Assembly: GCA_015232935.1 (NCBI GenBank)
Contig: JADFYT010000005.1
Location: 1 to 30,540 of the forward strand
Direction: 5' to 3'
DNA: 30,540 nt
From: Desulfamplus sp.
GTDB lineage: Bacteria > Desulfobacterota > Desulfobacteria > Desulfobacterales > Desulfobacteraceae
The first letter of the stretch is position 1; each line of letters begins with the position of its first letter. Below, in pieces: positions 16,106 to 23,910 of the stretch. The position numbers were made by a program, and so were the translations under genes. Under the pieces are notes generated by a model. That model had not been told where the DNA came from. It worked only from the letters and a program-made list of their open reading frames with translations, and made no database searches.

Positions 16106-16282
16106 AAAATTGACCAACCTTTTATTAAACATCTATTGATGAATGCTGTTTGTATCTGTTTTTTGTATCAATTATCTTGTTGAACATTGATTTTGATATA
16201 GTAATATTCAATACAGCAATAATTGAAACAAAATTTTTTGTCTTACAACAACACTCTTCAGATTGGCTGAAAGGAGGAAATT

Positions 16283-16627
16283 ATGGTATCTTCGATTAAT
16301 AGTAGTGCCCAGGCCCTCAAAGCATTTGGAACAGCAACTGCTGTTACTGCTAATAATGTTGCAAATATTGAGTCAGAGAACTTTAAAAGCAGCCGAACAG
16401 TTATGAATGAGGGCAGTGACGGGGGAGTTAAGGTTTCGTTGAGCCGAAATACCTCACAAGGCCCGCTTGTGACCAAAAGTGATGGAACCACAAAAGAGCT
16501 CTCCAACACAGATCTTGCCACGGAATTTACGAGCATGATCAATTTTGGGTCAGCCTACAGTGCCAATACAAAAGTCATTCAAACCCAGAATGACATGAAA
16601 GGCACGATTATCAATATGATGGCATGA
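16283..16627 (+). CDS. Small flagellar rod/hook-family protein (FlgC/FlgG-like ends)
   Basis: The 114-residue protein keeps both ends of the flagellar rod/hook family. The N-terminal helix is SSINSSAQALKAFGTATAVT with the family turn ANNVANIES and NFKSSR. The C-terminal helix has NTDLATEFTSMINFGSAYSANTKVIQT. The middle domain is only about 45 residues, so it is smaller than FlgB, FlgC or FlgG of standard systems. It is probably exported by the flagellar secretion apparatus and built into or near the rod. The ribosome site is very strong (AAAGGAGG). It follows a 5' leader of some 360 nt holding a c-di-GMP riboswitch; an additional possible promoter (TTGAAC 16180-16185, TAATAT 16202-16207) lies between riboswitch and gene. 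No other flagellar rod genes are adjacent. The exact structural role is not known to me. Confidence 0.82.
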   Translation: MVSSINSSAQALKAFGTATAVTANNVANIESENFKSSRTVMNEGSDGGVKVSLSRNTSQGPLVTKSDGTTKELSNTDLATEFTSMINFGSAYSANTKVIQTQNDMKGTIINMMA

Positions 16628-16642
16628 TTGTGTGTGTTGACT

Positions 16643-16663
16643 CTCCTTTTTGTCTTAAAGGGG
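16643..16663. terminator. Weak hairpin between converging flagellar and fdhD genes
   Basis: CTCCTTT (16643-16649) pairs with AAAGGGG (16657-16663), using one G-U pair, with a 7-nt loop. It lies between two convergent genes but lacks a clear T-run on either side, so I am unsure it terminates. Confidence 0.25.
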
Positions 16664-16716
16664 CAGTAGTATAAAACCGTCTGAGGTATAATAGCGGATT
16701 AATTCTGCGTAGGTGC

Positions 16717-17541
16717 TTATATGATTCTATTGTGGCCGGTAAATACAAAAAGCCCCTTATCCCTTACGTCAGCAAGGGTCATTCCAAGCCGATCTCCAAG
16801 ATCACAGGCCAGGGCGGTAGGTCTTGACATGCTGATTACGATCTCAATACCGGCTCTTCCACATTTTTGAATCATCTCATAACTGGCCCTGGATGATATC
16901 AGGGCAATCCCGGCATGGTTAAGCATCCTCTCAAGAAAAAGTTTGCCAATTGCCTTGTCCAGAGCATTGTGTCTTCCAGCATCCTCGGCACTGGACAGGA
17001 TCTTCAGGTTACGGTCAAGTAGCACCGCAGCGTGAGACGAGTTACATCGTCTCCTCAGATGCTGAACATCTTTCATCCAGTTGACAATCTCCATTACCTG
17101 GTCAAACGAGATTGTCAGAGATTTTGCAACAGGCTCGAGAATAGTGCTCAGATCATCAATAATTCCCCGTCCGCAGATGCCGCAGCTTGTCTGACTCACA
17201 TAGCCCTTTCTCTCAAGCAGATGAGATACTTTGGCAAGTCTGGCTTTGGATAGCATCACGGCCGCCACATTTGATTCGTCACCGTCACACAGAGCAATAT
17301 CTGCAATATCATCCATATTATCCACAATGCCCTCTGCAAGACAAAAACCTGCTGCATGTGCACGCTCCTCTCCCGGGGTACGCATAATGACGCTGTAGGT
17401 TTTTCCTTGTATATTTATTGAAAGGGGCTCTTCTTGTAATAATTCCAGTTCATGTTCCTGCTTTCCAATGTCAGGAACATGATACCATACCACCTTTTTT
17501 TTAAGCTGCTTGTTTATGTTCAGGTTTGTCTCAATGTTCAA
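16717..17541 (-). CDS. fdhD: Formate dehydrogenase accessory sulfurtransferase FdhD
   Basis: FdhD carries sulfur from the cysteine desulfurase IscS to the molybdenum or tungsten bis-pyranopterin cofactor of formate dehydrogenase, which is needed for activity. The 274-residue protein has the two catalytic cysteines, Cys120 and Cys123, in TSCGICGRG. The family motifs EEPLSINI, RTPGEERAHAAGF, CNSSHAA and EDAGRHNALDKAIG are also present. The start appears to be TTG at 17541, the first available codon after an in-frame stop; AAGGAG lies 10 nt before it (plus-strand 17552-17557). No formate dehydrogenase gene is in the window. It follows the MATE gene on the same strand after a 182-nt gap, in which I see only a run of nine G (17698-17706), so it could have its own promoter. 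Confidence 0.93.
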   Translation of the reverse strand: MNIETNLNINKQLKKKVVWYHVPDIGKQEHELELLQEEPLSINIQGKTYSVIMRTPGEERAHAAGFCLAEGIVDNMDDIADIALCDGDESNVAAVMLSKARLAKVSHLLERKGYVSQTSCGICGRGIIDDLSTILEPVAKSLTISFDQVMEIVNWMKDVQHLRRRCNSSHAAVLLDRNLKILSSAEDAGRHNALDKAIGKLFLERMLNHAGIALISSRASYEMIQKCGRAGIEIVISMSRPTALACDLGDRLGMTLADVRDKGLFVFTGHNRII

Positions 17542-17723
17542 AGCTGTCTATCTCCTTACATGCTCGGGTTTGTATTGATATTCAAGGGTGTGAGTGTGTG
17601 TGGTAAAGGGCGTGAGGCTGTACACTTTTTTGGGTATGGTTCCAGTTGGATATTAACTTCCTTGTCGAGAAGTCCCCTTCCGGATCCATGATTCGGTGGG
17701 GGGGGGATGAATCGGCCTGTTTT

Positions 17724-19118
17724 TTACTGGTCAAGTATCCTGAGCTCCTTCCATTTTCCATTGTTATATCGGGTCATTACAATGATGAATAAGACAAGAA
17801 GGTATGCTGTGATGCATGACCATGAAAAATAGAGTCCCATCCCGAAACGGTTAATGCCAAACCACACGGGCACGAAAAGAAATACAAGGCTTACACTTAT
17901 TATGCTCCACATTACAAATTGTGAATCTCCAGCACCTTTCAACGCACCACTATAGATAATTACAAGAGAGTCAAAAAAGAGAAAAAGAGCTACGAATCTC
18001 AATAAGATAGTACCCATCTCTATAAGAGGCTCTGTTTCGACAACTGTGAGATTATCTGGCAAAAAGAGTTTAATAAGAGGTTCTGGTATCAATAAAAATA
18101 TAAAAATCATAAAAAAAACATAAATTAACGCAATGTGTGCTGTTGATCTGGCTGCTACCACAGCATCATCTGGTTTGTCTTTTCCCATAGCCTGACCTAC
18201 AAGTGTGCTAACACCTATTGAAAAACCCCACATTGGCATATAGGAAAGCCCATTGATAGAGAGCACAAGGTTTGTGACTGCAAGCTCGGTCTTGCCAAGA
18301 CGTCCTACCATAAGAATAAAAAAGGTAAAAACCAGTATGTCCAGAAAAAACTGGGCACCTCCTGGAAGTCCGTATTTCATGAGACGCAAGAAAAGATCAG
18401 GGCAAAATGAGCATTTGCTAAAAAGATGAAATTGGCGGTTATTTTTTCTGCTGAATACAAGAATAGCAAAAATGGCGGCAATAAATATCCAGGAGCTGAC
18501 TGTTGCAATTGCAGCTCCCTTTATGCCAAGCTCTGGAAAACCCCATTTCCCGTTTATAAGGGCATAGTCCAAGGGTATATTAAAAAGGGTTCCCGCCATG
18601 TGGATCAACATTACAGCACGGGTAAAGCCTCTGCCTGAATAGAAACATGAAAGAGTTGCACCAACAAGACTTGCTCCGGCACCAAAACAAAGAATGCGAA
18701 AGTATATGACTTCAAGTTGCTGGATATCCTGGTTATGACCGATCATGGAAAATATCGGGACCGCACACGTTGCAAGTATTGCCATGAAGATAGCACCCAG
18801 CATGGCAAAATATATCCCCTGCCACAAGGATGCACCAACCCCTTCGTTGTCCCCCGAACCTGTATATTGGGCAATAAATACATTGACATAGCCTGCCACA
18901 CCCAGAAAAAACGAGGCAAACAAAAAACCGGTTATACCGGCTGGAGCTGCGGCTGCCAGGGCATCAAGGGAATAGTTTCCCAGAAATACCCGGTCAGTAA
19001 ACTCCATGACCATTGTGGAGCCCGTGCTCAATACCAGAGGCAGGCTTACCTGTAGAACCTCTTTGTAAGGGTTAAGGAGCAATTTATATCTTGTCTTGTT
19101 CAGTGTACTATAGAGCAT
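17724..19118 (-). CDS. MATE-family multidrug/Na+ or H+ antiporter
   Basis: The 464-residue integral membrane protein has the twelve-helix MATE layout with two similar halves. The first half starts at about residue 20 with the typical VLQVSLPLVLSTGSTMVMEF then TDRVFLGNYS. The second starts near residue 240 with LMKYGLPGGAQFFLDILVFT. The family exports cationic compounds in exchange for Na+ or H+. No ribosome site is visible at the ATG, but the start is only 6 nt past the end of ygiQ, so translational coupling is likely. The substrate is unknown. It could also be a NorM- or DinF-like branch; I cannot separate these by eye. Confidence 0.88.
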   Translation of the reverse strand: MLYSTLNKTRYKLLLNPYKEVLQVSLPLVLSTGSTMVMEFTDRVFLGNYSLDALAAAAPAGITGFLFASFFLGVAGYVNVFIAQYTGSGDNEGVGASLWQGIYFAMLGAIFMAILATCAVPIFSMIGHNQDIQQLEVIYFRILCFGAGASLVGATLSCFYSGRGFTRAVMLIHMAGTLFNIPLDYALINGKWGFPELGIKGAAIATVSSWIFIAAIFAILVFSRKNNRQFHLFSKCSFCPDLFLRLMKYGLPGGAQFFLDILVFTFFILMVGRLGKTELAVTNLVLSINGLSYMPMWGFSIGVSTLVGQAMGKDKPDDAVVAARSTAHIALIYVFFMIFIFLLIPEPLIKLFLPDNLTVVETEPLIEMGTILLRFVALFLFFDSLVIIYSGALKGAGDSQFVMWSIISVSLVFLFVPVWFGINRFGMGLYFSWSCITAYLLVLFIIVMTRYNNGKWKELRILDQ

Positions 19119-19124
19119 GTTTGT

Positions 19125-20903
19125 TTAACGTTTTTTGGTTTTGATGGATAAGTTTTTCTTGATGTGAATATATTTATGTTTTGTTGTTACCATTTTTTTT
19201 TGTTCCTCTTTGCCTTTAACACTCTTTTCGACAAACAGCCTGTTGCCTGAGAACGGGCATGTCCGGGTGTAATACATAAGGGTTGAGTAGCTTGAAGGAG
19301 TTGGTGTAAAAATCTGAATCTGTTCTGGTATCATATTGAGTTTTTCACGTGTAAAGTGTCTAAGTTGTTCCATGTCGGAAAGTGTGCAGCCAGGATGGGC
19401 AGCCATAAGATAATAAGTCATAAACTGCCTCTTGTCACTTGTTTGAGATAGTGTGTCAAATCTTTTTTTGAACTCCAGCAAAGAGTTGCTGTCAGATTTT
19501 CCCATAAGTTCAAGCAGACGGGGCAAAGTGTGTTCCGGAGCAACCTTTAACTGGCCGGAAACATGATCCTTTACAATAGCCTCAAGATATTTGTTTCCAT
19601 GTTTTTTGTCTGAAAAGACAAGATCATACCTTATACCTGACGCAACAAAGACTTTTCTTACCCCATTGATCTGTCTTATTTTCCTTAAAACGCTGACCTG
19701 CTTTGAATGGTCGGGTTTGAGACTTTTGCATATTGTGGGGAACAGGCATCTTTTTTCAGGACAGGAACCATTTTCAAGTTTTTTTTCACATTCAAACCCA
19801 TACATATTGGCAGTAGGGCCACCAACATCAGATATTATACCCTTGAACTCAGGGTGTCGGGTCAGGCTCTTTACCTCATTTGCAATAGACTCTTCACTTC
19901 GCCACCTTACGGTTCTGCCTTCATGAATAGCAATTGAGCAAAAATTGCATTCACCATAACATCCGCGATGGGTAGAGATGGAAAACTGGATGGTATCCAG
20001 TGCCTTTACTTTTCCGAACTGCTTGTAATAGGGATGAGCATCTCTTTCAAAATCAAGGGCTGCAATGTTATCCATCTCTTGTGTGTCAGGATAAAGTGCA
20101 GGGGGATTGTGTATAAGATATCTTGTATCCTGTTTTTGAATCAGGCCATGTGCAGTCAAAGGGTCGTTGTTCTTGTAAAAAGTGTGGAAACTTTCAGCAA
20201 ATCTGGCCTTGTCGTGCTTTACGACCTCATATGGTGGAAGGGTCAGATAACCTGAATTTGCCTTTTGATTAGAGATTGTAGGCGGTGACGGAGTGTCTGA
20301 GATATAGCAAAGTCCTCTGATGTCAGAAAGTGGAGTCCTGTTCAGTTGACTCTCTTTAAGCAATTTTGCAAATTCAAGAACAGTCGATTCAGCCATGCCA
20401 TATACAAGATAATCCGCCTTGGCATCGAATAGAATTGAACGCCTGATGGTGTCTGACCAGAAATCATAATGGCATACGCGTCTTAAACTTGCTTCGATCC
20501 CGCCAAGAACAATCGGGCAGGTGTTTTTAAAATAGCGTTTTACAAGATTGGTATATGCAATAAGTGCCCTGTCAGGCCGTCTGTTGTTTATCCCCCCCGG
20601 GGTATAGTCATCACTTTTTCTTCTTTTTTTTAGTGCAGTGTAGTTGGAGACCATTGAATCTACAGAGCCGGAAGTTATGCCCCAAAACAGAGTCGGCTCT
20701 CCAAGCCTTGTTATATCTTTATCAGAATTGATGTCTGGCTGGGCGATAATTCCGACTCTGAAGCCATTTTTTACAAGAAGTTTGCCGATAACGGCAACAC
20801 CTGTAAACGGAGAGTCTATATAGGCATCTCCTGTGACAAGGATAACATCAAGATGGTGCCATCCAAGGTAAGAGAGCTCTTTTGGTGTGGTGGGAAGAAA
20901 CAT
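19125..20903 (-). CDS. ygiQ: YgiQ-family radical SAM protein (UPF0313)
   Basis: This is a B12-independent-looking radical SAM protein of unknown reaction, 592 residues. The N-terminal region (about 1-200) has the family's FLPTTPKEL start, with LVTGDAYIDSP and PIVLGGIEASLRR. The 4Fe-4S cluster cysteines are Cys315, Cys319 and Cys322 in HRGCYGECNFCSI. A further Cys-containing segment (ENGSCPEKRCLFP) follows at about residue 370. The HPGCTLSDM and QIFTPTPSSYST motifs lie near the C-terminus. It ends in a lysine-rich tail and is shorter than the E. coli protein. Its ATG shares one base with the TGA of the upstream yjgA/darP gene (TGATG). MATE follows 6 nt later. Confidence 0.9.
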   Translation of the reverse strand: MFLPTTPKELSYLGWHHLDVILVTGDAYIDSPFTGVAVIGKLLVKNGFRVGIIAQPDINSDKDITRLGEPTLFWGITSGSVDSMVSNYTALKKRRKSDDYTPGGINNRRPDRALIAYTNLVKRYFKNTCPIVLGGIEASLRRVCHYDFWSDTIRRSILFDAKADYLVYGMAESTVLEFAKLLKESQLNRTPLSDIRGLCYISDTPSPPTISNQKANSGYLTLPPYEVVKHDKARFAESFHTFYKNNDPLTAHGLIQKQDTRYLIHNPPALYPDTQEMDNIAALDFERDAHPYYKQFGKVKALDTIQFSISTHRGCYGECNFCSIAIHEGRTVRWRSEESIANEVKSLTRHPEFKGIISDVGGPTANMYGFECEKKLENGSCPEKRCLFPTICKSLKPDHSKQVSVLRKIRQINGVRKVFVASGIRYDLVFSDKKHGNKYLEAIVKDHVSGQLKVAPEHTLPRLLELMGKSDSNSLLEFKKRFDTLSQTSDKRQFMTYYLMAAHPGCTLSDMEQLRHFTREKLNMIPEQIQIFTPTPSSYSTLMYYTRTCPFSGNRLFVEKSVKGKEEQKKMVTTKHKYIHIKKNLSIKTKKR

Positions 20904-21268
20904 CAGGAATTTTCAGGATTTCTTGTAGCTGTTTTGGGGATGTTTTTTGAGGATCTGGTGATTTTACCTGTTCTGGTGCGAGCCATTTTCTCTATGACAT
21001 CAGCCAGAGGTTCTGTGTCAATCTTTCTCATCAAGGTGCCGATGTATTGAAGCTGTCTCTTCTTTGCCCCGTGTTTTGTAAGAGATCTGGCTGTAGATAA
21101 CGCTTTTTTCAGCTCAGTGGGAATATTTAACCTTTCCACCTCGCTTTGGGCCATCTCTACAAGAAATTCTCCAAGTTTCTGGAGCTGTTGGGCAGCTTTT
21201 TTTTTACGGGTTCTGCTTGGTTGTTCTTGCTCTTGGTCCCGGCCTGGCTCTTTACCATGTTCACTCAT
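20903..21268 (-). CDS. darP: YjgA/DarP-like ribosome-associated protein (DUF615)
   Basis: The family, named DarP in E. coli, helps late assembly of the 50S ribosomal subunit. The core is visible at about residues 30-90: VERLNIPTELKKALSTA, then RSLTKHGAKKRQLQYIGTLM and a following RKID. These match the LP-x-EL-x-AI and RRQLQYIGKLMR motifs of the family. The 121-residue protein is shorter than the E. coli one (about 180), mainly in the C-terminal half, and both ends are highly charged. I use ATG 21268, which overlaps the hisA stop by 8 nt, rather than the in-frame TTG at 21277. Its stop overlaps the ygiQ start. Family assignment is good; conserved function is inferred. Confidence 0.78.
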   Translation of the reverse strand: MSEHGKEPGRDQEQEQPSRTRKKKAAQQLQKLGEFLVEMAQSEVERLNIPTELKKALSTARSLTKHGAKKRQLQYIGTLMRKIDTEPLADVIEKMARTRTGKITRSSKNIPKTATRNPENS

Positions 21269-22085
21269 TTTTGCCAACCTGCTGATTTGTATTGTGCCAT
21301 GCTACAACGTCTTTGTAGGATATACTGCCGCCAAATATATCAAGGGCACTTCCGATAGTCAGATCGACCCTGTCTGCTCCTGTCTTTTTTACATGCTCAA
21401 GATCAGAAAAAGAGCTGACCCCGCCTGCATAGGTGGCCGGTATCGGGGAGAATTTGCCAAGCAGCTCAACAAGATCTGACTGGACACCGGCCATTTTACC
21501 CTCTACATCCACACCATGCACAAGAAATTCATCGCAATGAATCGCAAGACTCTCAATCGTCCGGGCAGTCACGGGCGTGTCAGTAAAATTTTGCCATCTG
21601 TCTGTGACAATCCAGAATTTACCATCTCTTTTGCGGCAGCTAAGATCAAGTACCAGATTGTTTTTCCCTACCCGTTTTACCAACAGGTTCAGTTTGTCCA
21701 TGTCGATTTTGCCGCCGGAAAAGACAAAAGAGGTGACAATGACATGGCTTGCTCCAGCCTCAAGGTAGTTTGAAGCGTTGTCAGGATGAATACCGCCACC
21801 AAACTGCAACCCTCCTGGAAATGCTTTGAGTGCCAATATTGCCGCATCATGATTTCCTCTCCCCAATGAAATAACGTGCCCTCCATAGATGCCATCGTTT
21901 CTATAGAGATCTGCAAAATATGAAGAGGTTTGTGTGCTTTCAAAATTGGTTATGGCTGTGTCGGTATGTGTAGCATCATTGGTATTGGTGATATTTTTAT
22001 CACTAATCGAGATGTCCCGCAGGGAGCCGCCTACAATCTGGACAACCTTGCCGTTTTTTATATCAATACAGGGTCTGAATTTCAT
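21261..22085 (-). CDS. hisA: ProFAR isomerase HisA of the eukaryotic HIS6 type
   Basis: HisA isomerises ProFAR to PRFAR, the fourth step of histidine synthesis, on a TIM barrel. The 274-residue protein starts FRPCIDIKNGKVVQIVGG, with the catalytic Asp at residue 8. The later motifs resemble yeast HIS6 far more than bacterial HisA: SSYFADLY, QFGGGI, VTSFVFSGGKI, LVLDLSCRKRDGKFWIV, WQNFTDTPV, FLVHGVDVEGKMAG, TYAGGVSSFSDLE and VDLTIGSALDIFGG. It has a Thr/Asn/Asp-rich insert at about residues 26-52, longer than in yeast. The comparison is from memory, not a search. It sits alone, 38 nt after livF, not with other his genes. It overlaps darP by 8 nt. The start ATG has only a weak ribosome site. 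Confidence 0.88.
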   Translation of the reverse strand: MKFRPCIDIKNGKVVQIVGGSLRDISISDKNITNTNDATHTDTAITNFESTQTSSYFADLYRNDGIYGGHVISLGRGNHDAAILALKAFPGGLQFGGGIHPDNASNYLEAGASHVIVTSFVFSGGKIDMDKLNLLVKRVGKNNLVLDLSCRKRDGKFWIVTDRWQNFTDTPVTARTIESLAIHCDEFLVHGVDVEGKMAGVQSDLVELLGKFSPIPATYAGGVSSFSDLEHVKKTGADRVDLTIGSALDIFGGSISYKDVVAWHNTNQQVGKNE

Positions 22086-22123
22086 GAATGTTTATGGTTC
22101 CATTGTTACTGGTTGCTTTATCG

Positions 22124-22849
22124 TTATCCACCCAGATATGCTCTCTTGACATCAGGATTGTTCAGAAGTTCAGAAGCTGTTCCGTGAGCCGCAATTTCTC
22201 CGGTATCCATAACATAACCCCTGTGGGCAAATTTAAGGGCAAGGTTGGCATTTTGTTCAATAAGAAGAATTGTCATGCCCTCCTCATTGAGCTTTTTAAG
22301 AGCCCTGAACATGTCATACATCAAAAGCGGAGATAGACCCATTGACGGCTCGTCAAGCAGAATAAAGTTGCAGGCAGTCATTATCGCACGGCTTACAGAG
22401 AGCATCTGCTGCTCGCCGCCGCTTAAGGTTTCGCTTCTTTGATTGCGTCTTTCTGCCATTTTGGGAAAAAGGTCATATACCCGTTCATAGTCACGCTTGA
22501 GTGATTCATCGTCAAGTCTTGAGTATGTGGCAAGTTTAAGATTCTCTTCTACTGTAAGATTTCCAAATATATGCCGTCCTTCAGGTGCCAGTGCGATATT
22601 ATAATCTGATACTATGGCATGTGCGGGAACATTGAGCAGGCTCTGACCATTGTAAAGAATATCTCCGCTGGAAACCTTTGATCCTTCCGGCGGTGGAACC
22701 CTTGTAATCGCGTGCAAAGTTGTGGTCTTTCCCGCACCGTTTGCACCTATCAAGGTAACAATTTCACCCTTGTCTACATTAAACGAGATTCCATGGAGAG
22801 CTTCTATATTTCCATATTTGACATACAGATTTTTGATTTCAAGTAACAT
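22124..22849 (-). CDS. livF: Branched-chain amino acid ABC transporter ATP-binding protein LivF
   Basis: This is one of two nucleotide-binding subunits of a LIV-type (HAAT) importer. The 241-residue protein has Walker A GANGAGKTTT near residue 34, the signature LSGGEQQMLSVSRAI near 140, and Walker B FILLDEPSMGLSP near 160. The H-loop region LLIEQNANLAL follows. The C-terminus ends VKRAYLGG as is usual for LivF. A modest AAGAGAA ribosome site precedes the ATG. The gap to livG is 151 nt and the hisA gene starts 38 nt after its stop. Substrate class is inferred from family and operon: branched-chain amino acids are typical, but amides, urea or short acids are used by related systems. Confidence 0.93.
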   Translation of the reverse strand: MLLEIKNLYVKYGNIEALHGISFNVDKGEIVTLIGANGAGKTTTLHAITRVPPPEGSKVSSGDILYNGQSLLNVPAHAIVSDYNIALAPEGRHIFGNLTVEENLKLATYSRLDDESLKRDYERVYDLFPKMAERRNQRSETLSGGEQQMLSVSRAIMTACNFILLDEPSMGLSPLLMYDMFRALKKLNEEGMTILLIEQNANLALKFAHRGYVMDTGEIAAHGTASELLNNPDVKRAYLGG

Positions 22850-23000
22850 TGGCTATTCTCTTCTTTTATATATGCGTTGACTTCGAGGAAACATAAGCTT
22901 CTCTCTTCTCATAATATTCTTTGGCTTTACCGTGATAATGGACTCTGACTTTCATGATTCGGGGGTTGCCCAAAAAACGGCCATGCCGGTTTGAGTAATA

Positions 23001-23768
23001 TCAAATCTGGTCATCTCCAAGATATGCTTTGATTACCGCAGGATTATTCTGAATCTGTTCTGGAGTTCCTTGTGCAATAGTTTTGCCAAAATCAATAACC
23101 TGTATCCATGAACAAAGAGACATTACTACAGCCATCTGGTGCTCAATCATCCATATAGAAATCTTGAACTCCTTGTGAATCCATCCGATCAACTTGATAA
23201 GCTCCTGAACATCCGAAGAGTTGAGGCCCGCTGCCGGTTCATCAAGAAGCAGAAGGGATGGCTTGACAGAAAGTGCCCGCGCGATCTCGATTTTACGCTG
23301 GATTCCATATGGAAGATTTTTGGGTTTTTCATCCATGAACTGAACCAGATCAAGCTGTTCAAGAAGCTGCATGGCTATATTTCTCATCCGTTTTTCATTT
23401 TCAATGTAGCGTCTGTTGCGTACAAAAAGATCAAACAGGTTGTAGCCCAGATTGTAGTGTTGAGAGATAAGAATGTTGTCCAGCAGTGACATGTCATGCC
23501 ACAGCCTTATGTTCTGAAATGTTCTGGCAATCCCCATTGCAGTAACCCGGTGAGGTTTAAGGCCGTTAATCGGTTTTTCTTCAAAAAGAATTTTTCCTTG
23601 AGTGGGTTTGTAAAAACCGCTGACAATATTAAACACGGTGGTCTTTCCGGCACCGTTTGGACCAATAAGTCCCATTAGTTCATTGCCCTGAAACTCGGTT
23701 GAAAAATCAGATACCGCGGTAAGCCCCCCGAACTGTTGGGTAAGCCCGTTTATTTTAAGTAAAGACAT
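23001..23768 (-). CDS. livG: Branched-chain amino acid ABC transporter ATP-binding protein LivG
   Basis: The second nucleotide-binding subunit, 255 residues. Walker A is GPNGAGKTTVFN near residue 37. The LivG-typical segment ARTFQNIRLW follows near 85. The ABC signature is changed: LPYGIQRKIEIARAL where LSYGQQRRLEIARAL is usual. Walker B is LLLLDEPAAGLN. The H-loop is WMIEHQMAVVM; the more common form is LIEHDM. The C-terminus VIKAYLGDDQI is typical. The start ATG has GGAGAG at good spacing, and this ribosome site with start codon is duplicated 20 nt upstream. It partners LivF, LivM and LivH encoded around it. Confidence 0.93.
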   Translation of the reverse strand: MSLLKINGLTQQFGGLTAVSDFSTEFQGNELMGLIGPNGAGKTTVFNIVSGFYKPTQGKILFEEKPINGLKPHRVTAMGIARTFQNIRLWHDMSLLDNILISQHYNLGYNLFDLFVRNRRYIENEKRMRNIAMQLLEQLDLVQFMDEKPKNLPYGIQRKIEIARALSVKPSLLLLDEPAAGLNSSDVQELIKLIGWIHKEFKISIWMIEHQMAVVMSLCSWIQVIDFGKTIAQGTPEQIQNNPAVIKAYLGDDQI

Positions 23769-23803
23769 AAATCATCTCTCCGTGACATAAATCATCTTTC
23801 CAT
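23764..23803 (-). repeat. 20-bp tandem duplication of the livG ribosome site and start codon
   Basis: GACATAAATCATCTCTCC (23764-23781) is repeated as GACATAAATCATCTTTCC (23784-23801), offset by 20 nt. On the coding strand each copy reads purine-rich site, GATGATTT, ATG. The upstream ATG (23788) is out of frame with livG and opens a 12-codon frame overlapping the true start. Confidence 0.85.
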
Positions 23804-23910
23804 AATGATGGCATGATGCTCACTATTTACATATAGTTTCTATTGCTCAGGAAGTTCAATATAGAAAGATTGCAGAAAAAATCGCGGCAATCTGCATATC
23901 TTCCACAAGA

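Noticed and set aside
17698..17706. Run of nine G as a phase-variable tract
   Set aside because: It lies after the MATE stop and about 157 nt before the fdhD start, not in a coding frame or an evident promoter spacer, so there is no clear switch. Its length in other strains would be needed to revive the idea.
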